A stretch of 64,000 nt of DNA from Pelobates cultripes (taxonomy: Eukaryota; Chordata; Amphibia; Anura; Pelobatidae). This document shows positions 21,968 through 32,470 of the stretch, piece after piece (the first letter of the stretch is position 1; each line of letters starts with the position of its first letter). The translations under genes were made by a program, and so were the position numbers. Under the pieces are notes generated by a model, which saw only the letters and a program-made list of their open reading frames with translations, was not told where the DNA came from and made no database searches. Location: positions 114,702,021-114,766,020 of the forward strand of contig OW240921.1 of assembly GCA_933207985.1 (NCBI GenBank). The letters are read 5' to 3'.

Positions 21968-22844
21968 CTAAGACGTAAGTGGCCTCTCAGCCCGCAGTAT
22001 AAACAGAGACCCTCCCTTCTCCTGTACTGTCTCTCAGCCTCAGATAAGCGAGTATTACCTATTTGCATAGGTTCTGGTGGAGTAGGATTATAGGAGTCAG
22101 GGTTCTGAAATGAGGGAGCGAGTCTTACAGGAAGTCTAGTAACTCTTTCCCGAGTGTTCTGCCTCTGTCTCATGCGTTCATCTATTCTGGAAATGAAGGA
22201 TATTAAATCCTCTAAATTTTCCGGAAGTTCTCTTGTGGCAATTTCATCTAAAATTTCATCAGACAACCCATTCAAGAAAACATCCATAAAAGCTTGTTCG
22301 TTCCATTTCACTTCTGCTGCCAATGATCTAAACTCTAGAGCATATTCTACAAGGGTCCTATCTTGTTGTTTAAGGCGTAACAGGGATCTGGCCGCATTAA
22401 TCTTCCTCCCTGGGGGGTCAAAGGTTCTTCTAAAAGCCGTGACAAATGCAGTGTAGTTGTAGACTAAAGGATTGTCATTCTCCCAAAGGGGATTGGCCCA
22501 TCTAAGTGCTTTATCTATTAGCAGGGTTATAATAAAGCCTACCTTAGCCCTGTCAGTGGGGTAAGCCGGGGTTGTAGTTCGAAATGTATACTTATCTGGT
22601 TTAAAAAACCACGACAAGCATCAGGCGAACCCCCATATCGTAATGGTGACGTGACATGGGAAGATGCGCCTACAGTGGCTACTTCCAAACCAGTACTTAG
22701 CGAGTGGCTAGCAGTGGAACGTATTTCTTCAGACTGGGTACTGGAGCGTGTCAACAAAGTTTGTAGCGCTAAAGCCATTTGGTCCATTCTATGGTCCATG
22801 GCCTCAAATCTGGGGTCAGGAGGACTAGCACCTGCAGGATCCAT
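21934..22844 (-). pseudogene. Gypsy gag, one-base frame break
   Basis: Capsid/nucleocapsid polyprotein. The first part starts at ATG 22844 (MDPAG) and runs to the block ending IHFELQP. The frame then changes near 22570 in a run of C and G, where one base appears to be missing, and the second part (from PTDRAKVGF) continues to the stop at 21934. Features: the retrotransposon gag core (around FLNGLSDEILDEI), and a CCHC zinc knuckle CLYCGLRGHLRLSCP near the end. The break would truncate gag and uncouple pol. Because the LTRs look identical it is either a very recent mutation or an assembly error. Confidence 0.88.
21946..21952 (-). promoter_or_regulatory. -1 ribosomal frameshift site GGGAAAC
   Basis: In the gag frame the bases read CCG GGA AAC, so G GGA AAC fits the X XXY YYZ rule. 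A -1 slip leads directly into the pol frame (KRSHLSS). The gag stop lies four codons later. The same heptamer is used by sushi-type elements and their domesticated relative PEG10. Confidence 0.8.
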
Positions 22845-22847
22845 CTG

Positions 22848-22857
22848 GCCCTGTCGT
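22848..22857 (-). promoter_or_regulatory. Primer binding site of the self-priming type
   Basis: ACGACAGGGC lies two bases after the 5' LTR and is the exact complement of GCCCTGTCGT at 23130-23121, near the expected start of the mRNA. It does not begin with the TGG typical of tRNA-primed elements. The gag ATG (22844-22842) follows only 15 nt after the LTR. Confidence 0.65.
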
Positions 22858-22859
22858 AA

Positions 22860-23392
22860 TGTCAGGAAACTGACAGGGATCCAATACGCAGAGTGCGCAC
22901 AGAAGGAGGTACGTATACCGGACCTTAGAATGGCCGGACTAACGTAAGGACAAGCAAGAATAGTCAAAAGGTAAGCCGAGGTCAAGGGAGCCGGAGGACA
23001 GGTAAGCGAGATACAAGCCGAGTCAAAGGAGAGGAGAGGACAACAGGACAAAAGACAAGCAAGGGTCAAAACCGGAAACACAAGATAAAGAACGCGCTGA
23101 GTGACTAGCAAGCTAGAACCACGACAGGGCAATGAGCAGTAGTAAAGGTTTCCTTTAAATACCCTGTACCTAAATAGAGACCACGCCCCCAAAAGGTCCG
23201 GAATAGCGGTTCCCGGCACTTTATGCAAATGCCGACGTCATGACGTCGACGCTAGCCGTCGCGTCATAAAAGGGGGAGGAGCTAGCGCGGCCGGCGCGAA
23301 AACGGCCGGAATATGCCGAAATGCTAAGGGAAGGGAGCCCCTAAGCAGAGAGGATGTCCTCCCTGGATACATCACCAACAGGTACCCTGACA
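22860..23392 (-). repeat. Gypsy 5' LTR (533 bp)
   Basis: Begins TGTCAG and ends CTGACA in the element's direction. It carries an ATTTGCAT octamer, a TGACGTC-rich palindrome near 23233-23250, a TATA box (TATTTAAA, 23161-23154), and about 31 nt further on the segment complementary to the primer site. Confidence 0.95.
23154..23161 (-). promoter_or_regulatory. TATA box in gypsy 5' LTR
   Basis: TATTTAAA on the minus strand. A transcript starting about 30 nt later would begin near GCCCTGTCGT (23130-23121). The same box is present in the 3' LTR. Confidence 0.7.
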
Positions 23393-23479
23393 CTATGTTT
23401 GTATACTATTTATTTAAACTTGTATACAGTGTAACATTCTTCATTCTTCCACTGGGTAAGTATATTAGTAATTAGGCAA

Positions 23480-23680
23480 TACTGTGCTTCAGTACTTCGG
23501 AACTTTGACACTTCAGAACTTTGTCACTTCGGAACTTCGACACTTCGCAAATTCTGCAATTTTGGAACTTCACTACTTCGGCAATTCAGGTATTCGGACA
23601 TTCGGAAATCCGAATGTCCGAATTGCCCGAAATTCGTCCGAATTCACATTTGGACCAAAACGAATTGCACATGTCTATTA
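23480..23680. repeat. Degenerate CTTCGGAA-type minisatellite with a palindrome
   Basis: About ten imperfect units of ACTTCGGAACTTTG-like sequence run from 23488 to 23600. They are followed by a 14-bp perfect inverted repeat (TTCGGACATTCGGA and its complement, around 23591-23621) with a 2-base centre, then more CGAATT words. Confidence 0.65.
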
Positions 23681-23899
23681 TTATTGTGCTTTTTAACAAA
23701 GTGAGCTGAGACATTATGTTTCATATACCCCCACTTAATATTACCCACATGTTCTGCTATTGTCACCCCTATATATTGCAGTCTATATGGGCACCAGAGG
23801 AGGTATATGACATTAGAAGATTGGCAAGTGAGAACTTGTTTGATCTTAAAAGTCTTATTTGTAGAAGAAGAAAAAAACCAAATATGTGTATTTCTGTCT

Positions 23900-25640
23900 T
23901 TTAAAAGATTTTTTTTACATGCTTAACATGATCTACATGGGTAAAAACCTTTCTCTAAACCAAAGTGGTCTTTTGCGTTATCTTCTTTAATATAACTTGC
24001 CATTAACATTTGCTTTAAGCTCTTAGTCCCTCTATAGATTATATGTGGTCTTTCTCCATTTGTTTTTTTTTTTAAACGTATCACTTTTTAAAATATACCA
24101 ATATTTATTTATAATGTTTATAATTTGTTTAAAATCTTCATTATAATCTAAAATGAAAGGAATATTTTTCTCTCCAGTCTCATGATTAACCTTTTTCTGT
24201 TTTAAAGGTTTATTAAAAAATACTTTTCTGTCAGTTAGCTTGATGTCCTTTATGCATTCATCAATATTCCCTGTATCATACTTTTTTTCTATTAACCTGT
24301 ATTTTAGGAATAAAGAATGTTCTGATGCCAGGGGCTGTAATGGCAACTTGATGTATCGATATATCCATTAACATTTACCTTTTTAAAGTGAGTATTCATT
24401 TTAATGTTATTCTGGTCTCTATATATTTCTAAATCTAAAAAGTGTATATTATCTTTACTGAACTCGTTTGTCAGATTTATACCCACATTATTCCAATTTA
24501 AATATTTTAAAAATTATTTTAGAGACTCTTCTTCCCCTTGCCAGATGAAGATATTGTCAATGAATCTGCAAGAGAGAACTAGATTTGACAACCAGCTATT
24601 TTGTTGGGACAGAATATATTAATTTTCCCAATGTGCCATGAATAAATTGGCATAGCTGGGTGCGAATCTTGTTCCCATCAGAGTTCCTTTTAATTGTAAG
24701 AAAAATTTACCATCAAACCAGAAGAAATTGTTCAAAAGTATCAGTTTTATACTATATAGGATAAAACAGTTTGTTCATCTTTAATATTAGTATTAGCATT
24801 TAAAAAATATTCAACTGCTAGACATCCTAAATCATGCAATATGTTCGTATATAAGCTAGTCACATTGCATGTTGCTAAAACATAGTTTTCTCTCCATTTG
24901 AACTCAAGTAGTAATTCTAAAACTTGGGTAGAATCTCTAAGATAAGAGGGTTGGGATGTAACGTACGGTTGTAATTGTCTATCTACATATTCGGATAAAT
25001 TACTGAGTAAAGAACCAATTCCTGAGACTATCGGTCTCCTGGTGGGATTTTCATTAATCTTGTGTATTTTGGGAGGGTATAGAACAGTGGGGCCTTTGGG
25101 GTGACAATATTTAAATATTCATACTCATTCTTATTCAAGATGCCCAGTGAAGATGCACCTATATCCAACAATGCAGAGAAATCCTTTTTAATCTGACATA
25201 TAGGTTCTTTAGTAAATTTTTTATATGTTGTAGTGTCATCTAATTGACGATAAATCTCTAGATAGTATTTTTCTTTGCTTTGTCTGAGGGTTTTATGACA
25301 ATATTTATGTCCAATTGTCGTTCTCTATTGGCCCTCCTCTGCTTAAAGGTAAGATTATTTCTGTCTTTCTTTTGATTCATTTCTCTCACATCTTTTATTA
25401 CCAATTCTTAGAATACCTTCAGCCTGTTATTAAAACAGGAAGGAACAAACTTAAGACCTTTGCTTAAAACATCTCTATGTGATTTGTCTAAAATGTTGTC
25501 AGTAAGGTTAAAAATGCCTAATGATTTAAAATCCTTCCCTTTTTTCTTCCTCTCAAGATTCTCCCTCATCTGACTGCTCTCCTACTTTTTGCCAACTTCC
25601 TTTCCGTGGAGAGTTGTCAAAATCCATTTTGGGTAAACAT
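23900..25640 (-). mobile_element. Penelope-like element, reverse transcriptase part, decayed
   Basis: Read on the minus strand from 25640: LSKGLKFVPS-type start of the polymerase region, then GTRFAPSYANLFMAHWE (near 24690), the catalytic region as RFIDNIFIW (near 24560), FLDLEIYRD and a FKKVNVNGYIDTSSCHY block (near 24460-24330). Several stops and frame changes interrupt it. The normal catalytic YxDD is here FIDN, so one aspartate is lost. The GIY-YIG endonuclease end is missing. Nearby ORFs at 24032-24486 are pieces of this element. Confidence 0.75.
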
Positions 25641-25789
25641 CTCCCTATAAAGGGAGAAGTTTGTATGTTTTTATTATTTCCAGATTAATTATCTGAGAGG
25701 AGTCTATACCTATTTGAATGGGCAAATCTATCAAATGCTTCCATTCGGCTGTAATTTTTCTTTTCACATGTATTTTCCTTGGAGGTGAC

Positions 25790-25792
<3 letters not shown>

Positions 25793-25820
<28 letters not shown>
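25793..25820. repeat. (ATT)n microsatellite at the L2 3' end
   Basis: About nine ATT units next to the 3' terminus of the minus-strand L2 LINE; likely its tail. Confidence 0.8.
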
Positions 25821-27178
25821 GATATTTATAGAGCGCCGTCAAATTCCACAGTGCTTTACAATGGGTGGACGAACAGACATGTAGTTGTAACCAGACAAGT
25901 TGGACACACAGGAACAGAGGGGTTGAGGGCCCTGCTCAATGAGCTCACATCCTAGAGGGATTGGGGTAAAATGACACAGAAAGGTAAGGATAGTATTAGA
26001 CTAATGACAGTTGCAGAAGAGAAATCAGTTAGGAGCTATTAACAGTTTAATTGATACGCTTTTATGACAAAGTGGGTTTTTAACGATTTTTTTGAAGGGG
26101 TGGAGACTGGTTGAGCATCTAACGAGGAGGGACGCAAGTTCCACAGGAAAGGTGCAGCCCTCGAGAAATCTTGAAGGCGGGCATCAGAGGTGGGAGTACG
26201 GACAGATGATAGACGTAAGTCTTCAGCAGATCGTAAGGGCCTAGACGGGACATACTTGTGTATAAGGGAGGATAGATAGGTGGGAGCAGGATTATGTAGA
26301 GATTTGAAAGCAAGAACCAGAATTTTAAATTGAGCTCTATATTTTATAGGAAGCCAATGTAGGGACTGACAGAAGGGTAAGGCATGGGAGGTGCGGACGG
26401 ACAGGAAGATGAGCCTCGCCGCCGCATTCATTATGGACTCTAACGGCGCTAGCTGGGAGCACGTAAGACCACTGAGAAGCGGATTACAGAAGTCAAGGCG
26501 AGAAAGGACAGTGGAATGGACCAACACCTTAGTCGCATCTGGCGTTAAGTAGGGGCGGATGCGCGCAATGTTTTTGAGATGGAAATGACAGGATTTGGCG
26601 ATAGATTGAACATGAGGCTTGAAGGAGAGGTCGGAGTCAAAGAGAACACCTAGGCAGCGAGCCTGCGTGGTGGAGCTGATGGTAGCACCGTTGACTTGGA
26701 GGGAGACAGACACAGGAAAGTTAGTTTAAGGAAGTGGGCAGCCATCCAGTTAGAAACAGCAGAGAGGCAGTCAGAGACACTAGTCAAGAGGGAAGGGGAG
26801 TGATCAGGAGAGGACAGGTAGATTTGCGTGTCATCTGCATAGAAATGATATTGGAAGCCAAAGGAGCTAATGAGTTTACCAAGGGAGGCAGTATAGATGG
26901 AGAACAGTAGGGGGCCAAGGACTGAACCTTGGGGGACACCAACAGAGAGGAGTTGGGGAGAAGAAGCAGAGCCAGAGAAAGAAACACTGAAAGAGCACTG
27001 GGAGAGGTAGGAGAAGCACCAGGAGAGAGCAGTATCTTGTAGACCGATATTGCAGAGGATGAGAAGAAGCTGTTGATGATCAACAGTGTCAAAAGCCGCA
27101 GACAGGTCAAGGTGAATTAGGATAGAGTAGTAACCACAAGATTTTGCAGCGAGTAGATCATTTATAACTATGGTCATG
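25821..27178 (-). mobile_element. L2-clade LINE, 5' truncated, reverse transcriptase and 3' end
   Basis: On the minus strand: [26 protein letters not shown] and the catalytic [11 protein letters not shown] (27160-26650), then after a frame change near 26700 the region [11 protein letters not shown] to the C terminus (26713-26039) and the non-coding 3' end down to the ATT tract. The frame break makes the copy inactive. The 5' end is cut near 27178. Related fragments lie at 547-1165 and 35735-35990. Confidence 0.88.
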
Positions 27179-27254
27179 GCCAGCCCAAGATATTGTGCTT
27201 CCTGGGTCCAAGGAAAAAATGCTACCCCTCCCCCCCTTAAAAAAATTTGCACAT

Positions 27255-27420
27255 CCATTATGTTATGCAGTGTGTGTAGTGAATGCAGTGTGTGTAGTGA
27301 AACCATGGTGTGCATGTGTATAGTGGATGAAGAGGGTCTGTTTGTGTAGTGGATGCAGTGTCTGTCTGTAGTGGATGTAGAATGTATGTGTAGTGGATGC
27401 AGCCTGTGTGTAAAACAAAG
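27255..27420. repeat. GTGTAGTGGATGCAGT-type minisatellite
   Basis: About seven imperfect units of roughly 20-26 bp. The same unit recurs at 29446-29560, about 2 kb away. Confidence 0.7.
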
Positions 27421-27424
27421 AAAA

Positions 27425-28225
27425 AACAAAGAAACGGGTTACACTAATTTAGTGTATCCAGAGCACCTATATCTGCAAACTTCAAATACATCTTCATCCA
27501 AGACCCATATTAGATATATTGGGTTCTTTGAAGATGGCTGTCATGTGGTAATGGACATAATGGATAGGTATTGGCCATTATTACTCCAGGATAAGCACTT
27601 ACAACAAGTCTTGCCACCACGGGTTTCCATTACTGCTAGACAGGGTAGAAATCCAAGATATTTTAGTCCTTAGCCACCTGGGAACAACAAAAAAGAATAT
27701 GAACTGGCTTAAATCTCAAGTAGCAGTCTCACATATATGTGGCAAATGTAATGTGTGCACATACATCTCTAACTAATCCAAAACCTTTACTAACTCTGAA
27801 AATACTGAAACATTTTCTACACGCTCCTTTTTCAACTGTACTACATCTGAAGTGGTTTACCTATTGACATTCAGTTGCTCCAAAAAATACATAGGCAAAA
27901 CAATAAGCCCATTCAAAAAAGAATCTTAGAGCATTACAATTTGGTGAAACCCAAGAAACATTGACACTTCGATTTCGAGGGTCAGCTGAACACATCAGTT
28001 TTTCTGGAATTGAAAAAGTGACAATTGATCCCAGAAAAGATGATCTTGACAAGACGTTTTGCCAAAAAGCGAGTTACTGGATATATAAATTGAAAACACT
28101 ATCACCATTGGGTCTAAATAAAGTCAATCAAGAAAATCTTCTTTTGACCATTTATCTCAGACTAATGTCCACCACTCTCTGGATCTTTATGTGTATATAT
28201 TTCATTTATGTAAATAATTAGTCAT
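27425..28225 (+). mobile_element. Penelope-like element, GIY-YIG endonuclease end
   Basis: Across several frames the C-terminal part of a Penelope polyprotein can be read: a cysteine-rich linker, then EVVYLL and CSKKYIGKT (near 27850-27900), the two halves of a GIY-YIG nuclease core, and a C-terminal FSGIEKVTIDPRKDDLDK and LSPLGLN (near 28010-28120). Stops disrupt it. It is a 5'-truncated, inactive copy on the plus strand. Confidence 0.65.
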
Positions 28226-29445
28226 CCACCCCCCCACCCCCAAGCAACACTGTGGGTGCTCACTTAAAATTTTCTCACAGGATTTTTATTATATTCATTT
28301 TTTAGTTTTTGAAAACTGGTGAATGTCTTAGTGTATATGCTATGCTACTTTGTATTGACCCCTTTGAGCAGGGAGCTGTTCCCTTCTCTTCAGAGTGGAG
28401 AGTATTGATTCTAATGGTCTATAGCAGGACACATATATGCATAAGGAAAGGAGGAGGGATATTGCTAAATGGAATCGGGTATTAAGTCTGAGAGTTATTG
28501 TGTCTAAGTGGATAAATGAGTAATTCTAAGATCCTCTTAGTACTTCAATTTCCATATACCTCTCCTTGGCTTACACTGGTGGAGTTCATGTAAACCACAC
28601 TGGCTTTGTAACCCCCTTGTACATATATAGATATCTATATATATTGACCAGTAGGGTGTAGTATCTGTCCTCCACCTCCCTTGTTTTATTTTAAATCCAT
28701 CATCTGGGGAGAGTGGAGGTCTGTTTGGACCCCGAACCCCAGATGCTATCTAGCAACCATATACTACATCAGATCCGGCCTGGTTAACCCCGACTCCTCT
28801 CCATTCTCGGCCGGCCGTCACTTCCTCCCGGCACTAGTTACGGCTGTAATTTTTAAAGGGGTCAGTCGCGCTATTAAAAGGTGGTGGGCCCCATCAGAGT
28901 GTGGCCCCCCGGTAGAGGTGTACAGGCAGCAGTTCCACCGCTACAGATGGGGAATGTAAGGGTTCGGGCGGCCGGTCCCACCACAACCATCATGGTTGTA
29001 ACCCCCTGATGGTGGCCCTGCTTGAATTACATATCAGAAGATTTGATTTTTTTCTCTCTTCATATTTATTCAGTATAATGTCAGAAACCGCATAGTTTTA
29101 GATTCTTTTGTATCTTGGAATATATTTACATCTAGGTATATACTGTGTCCACATATTGGAGCTTGGAGCTGTGATAATAAAGCCATCTGAATAAACTATT
29201 CATTGTGGCTATAAGGTGGTATATATGAAACTTACACCTGTAAGTGAAGCGCTGAAATATATACAGGGTAATCTTACCCAGTGTGACTTAAATAGCAAGC
29301 ATGGCTTTGTGGCCTATTTGTTTTTTAATTTCTCTTCACTTTTTGCTGGGTTAGAGATGGGAGCATACATTTTTGCCTTTTACTCCTACTTTACCAGGCA
29401 GTACTTTCTTCTAGTTTTGGAGGAAGAATCTTTCTATTCAATCTT
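28226..29445. other. Non-coding region, no gene recognised
   Basis: Contains a G/C-rich block (28780-29020) with an imperfect ACCATCATGGTTGTAA palindrome and otherwise AT-rich sequence. No protein family could be recognised in any frame. Confidence 0.4.
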
Positions 29446-29560
29446 TTAGAGTCTGTGTGTAGTGGATGAAGTGTCTGTGTAGTGGATGCAATGTTTGCGT
29501 GTAGTGGATGCAGGTTGTGTATAGTGGATGCAGTGTGTGTGTACAGTGGTTGCAGCTTCA
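29446..29560. repeat. GTGTAGTGGATGCAG minisatellite, second block
   Basis: About five units closely related to those at 27255-27420. Confidence 0.7.
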
Positions 29561-30143
29561 TGTGCTCTCCTCTCAGGAGTTGCGTGTGCACTGCTGCGGG
29601 ATGCCATGGCAATGCTCCAAGCAGACCATGATGGAGCATTGCAAGAGGAGGGGGACATTAAGCTGCTGGAGGGGAAGATTAGGCTTCTCGACCCCCTCTT
29701 CAGAGGACAAGGTAGCGGGGCCCGGAACTGCATATATACATAGTAGTAATTGGCAAAATGCCACCCTATCAAAGAGAAATCTGAAATCAAGTCCCCACAG
29801 GGATCAATGGATGGGACGGCCCTGTATGTTGTTGAAGCAAGAGTGGGAACTTTCAGAATGCTGTTCTCCTTGCAGATATAATTAGGGAACATGGACCCGT
29901 TGACTCGTTTTTTGTTGAATCAGAATATTTGTATTTTTTGTGTTGTAATGTAATCACCAGTTTCTTCCAGATATAATGAAATTATATTTTCTCTGTGGTC
30001 TCTGGTCTGTGCATTTTGTAAGCCTGATGTCTGCTGCTACCCCTCCAGATTTACAGATATTCATTTTGTAGAATAATGCATTTTTTTATTATTTAATGTA
30101 GAGAATATAGAGCAATGTTGTGCAATGGGTGTGATATATATAG
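29561..30143. other. Non-coding region, nothing recognised
   Basis: Short overlapping ORFs on both strands show no family motif and are taken as chance. The region ends at the terminal repeat of the DIRS element. Confidence 0.4.
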
Positions 30144-30428
30144 ATGAAAATGTATCCATACTTACCGTAATTTTCCTTTCCTGGTCATAGGCCATGGCAG
30201 CACAACAATGGGTTAGCTCCTCCCTATCCCTAATTAGACAGGAACAGAATTAAAATCAGGGGTATAAATACCTCCTCCCACCAATGGTCCCTCAGTCTTG
30301 TTAACAGCAATATCCCAGGGCGGGATCTAAGTGCTGCCATGGCCTATGACCAGGAAAGGAAAATTACGGTAAGTATGGATAAATTTTCATCTTTCCTGGC
30401 CATATCCATGGCAGCACAACAATGGGTA
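30144..30428. repeat. DIRS terminal region: 60-bp inverted repeat plus direct repeat
   Basis: Arm 30144-30203 is complementary to 30331-30390 with about one mismatch. From 30392 the sequence TTTCCTGGCCAT to CAACAATGGGT directly repeats part of 30167-30211. A TATAAATA box lies in the loop (30263-30270). Confidence 0.8.
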
Positions 30429-30530
30429 ATACCCAAGCAATAACCAAGGGAGGGAATAAAGAAAAAAACACAGACTCAAGAATATTTTAAATGCTGGTGT
30501 ATTAGAAATCACACGTGCAATAGAAATCAA

Positions 30531-32470
30531 TCAAGAAGAGTTGACTGCGGATAAGACTGATTTGCCAAAAGAGTCTGATTGGCTGGCTTTAACGTCAATC
30601 TGGTAATGCTTTATAAACGTGTTTGGAGAAGACCAAGTGGCTGCTTTGCAAATCAGCTCAGGTGACAAATTAGCAGCTGCTGCCCAAGATGAGGAAAGGG
30701 ACCTCGTGGGGTGAGCCTTAAGCCCATCAGGAACTTTCATCTTTGAAGCTTGGTAAGCCTGAACGATGGCGGCAACAATCCATCTACTGATGGCCATCTT
30801 AGAAGCCTGAAGCCCTCTTCTGGGGCCGTTGGGGATGACGAATAGCCTTTGAGAGATCCGCCAGGCTGAATATCTTTGTAGATAGACAGACAGACATCGA
30901 ACAAGATCTAACGGAGAAGGCAAAGTTTCAGCATCCTCAGTAGAAGACTCCGAATGAAGAGCCGGGAGTACTATTTCTTCGTTGATGTGAAAAGCTGACA
31001 CCACTTTAGGACGAAATTCAGGAACAGTCCGTAAAATAACTCTGTCCTTATGAAAAACTGTAAAGGGCTCTTTAGTTGATAAGGCATGGAGTTCAGACAC
31101 TCGTCTACCTGAGGCTAAGGCCACCAATAGAACCGTCTTAATGGTGAGTAACTGAGGAGAGATGGATTCAAGAGGCTCAAAAGGAGAATTGCTCAGAGCT
31201 TTTAACACCAAGGGAAGATCCCATGGTGGAGTGAAGGGCTTGATAGGAGGCTTGATTTTCAAAACTGCTGCCATAAATCTGATCACGTCCGTGTTCAAGG
31301 CCCATCTTTGATCTGTAAGGGCCGAAAGAGCTGAAATATGTACCTTCAGGGTATTGTAGCTTAAACCCTTATCAAGACCAGATTGTAGAAATTCAAGGAT
31401 CTCCTTGGTGGAGATAGACTGAATATTCCTGTGGTTGGATGCAGCCCAGGAGGAAAAAACGTCCCAGATTCTGTAGTAAGTGGAAGATGTAGAGCTTTTC
31501 CTTGCTTGCAGTAGAGTTTCAATGACAGAATGAGAAAATCCCTTGCAGTTCAACCTTTCCCTTTCAATCTCCATGCCATCAGCTTGAGGGAGGCAGGGTC
31601 TGGGTGGAGGACAGGACCCTGATGTAGAAGGGAAGGAATATTTGGAAGCTGCCAGGGGTCTGCACTGCAGAGACTCAACAACAGAGGAAACCATGGCCTG
31701 CGAGGCCAAAAGGGGGCTATGAGGATGATGGATACCTTCTCCTGCCTCAATCGTCTCAGAAGAGGAAAGATGAGGGGTGTAGGAGGAAATGCGTAAGCCT
31801 AGGTGAAATTCCCAATCGATTGAAAGAGCATCCCTTCCTGATGCTTGGGGATCGATGTTTTTTGAAAAGAAGTGCTGCACCTTCCTGTTCTTGTGTGTTG
31901 CCATAAGGTCGACTTGTGGCATGCCCCATACTTGAGAGATGTCTTCGAACACCTTGTTTGACAGACTCCATTCTCCTGGATCTAATTCCACTCTGCTCAG
32001 GTAATCCGCTATGGAATTCTGGACTCCCGGAAGATGGATCGCTGATAGGCCCGCTAGATGCTTCTGGGAGAAGGACATTAGGGGCTTCATAATGGACATC
32101 ATTTTCCGACTCCTTGTTCCCCCTTGATGGTTTATGTAGGCAACTACAGTGGAATTGTCTGATCTGATCTTGATCCACTTGAAGCGTATGAGGGGAAGGA
32201 GAATTTCTAGAGCTTTTAGAACTGCCAAAAGCTCTAATTGGTTGGAGGGAATCTCTGTTACTGGAAAGGACCATTTCCCCTGGATAAACTGATCTTGTAG
32301 GTGAGCACCCCATCCCCACTGGCTTGCGTCCGTGGTAATAACTGTCCATGTGATGTTCCCCAATGGAAACCCTCTGAACAGGGATTTCTTCTGTAACCAC
32401 CAAATCAGAGATTGATGGACCTGAGGGGGAATCTTGATAGGCTGAAGTGGACTTCTCGATCTGAATTGAG
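30531..32470 (-). CDS. DIRS RNase H and tyrosine recombinase
   Basis: The open frame extends up to 33386, but the part above about 32470 is the wrong frame of the polymerase. RNase H: VITTDASQWGWGAHL, ELLAVLKAL, RSDNSTVVAYIN, IADYLSR. Then a linker with VDLMATHKN and, from about 31520, a tyrosine recombinase: STYYRIWDVFSSW, core arginine in ASGRRVSELHAL, histidine and second arginine in AHPTRS, nucleophile tyrosine in FIKHYQID. The catalytic R-H-R-Y set is complete. The recombinase joins circular cDNA into the genome. Confidence 0.88.

Larger units (their letters stand above)
18026..23397 (-). mobile_element. Complete Ty3/gypsy chromovirus with LTRs and 5-bp target duplication
   Basis: The element spans 18031-23392 (5,362 bp) on the minus strand, flanked by the direct repeat CTATG (18026-18030 and 23393-23397). 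Order in its own direction: 5' LTR, self-priming-type primer site, gag with zinc knuckle, -1 frameshift site, protease, reverse transcriptase, RNase H, integrase, chromodomain, polypurine tract, 3' LTR. By eye the two 533-bp LTRs are the same, so the insertion is recent. Apart from a one-base frame break in gag, nothing is missing. The layout matches the sushi/Tf1 branch of chromoviruses. Confidence 0.95.

Noticed and set aside
28681..28959. 92-codon plus-strand ORF in a GC-rich block
   Set aside because: No family motif and no neighbouring exon-like signals.
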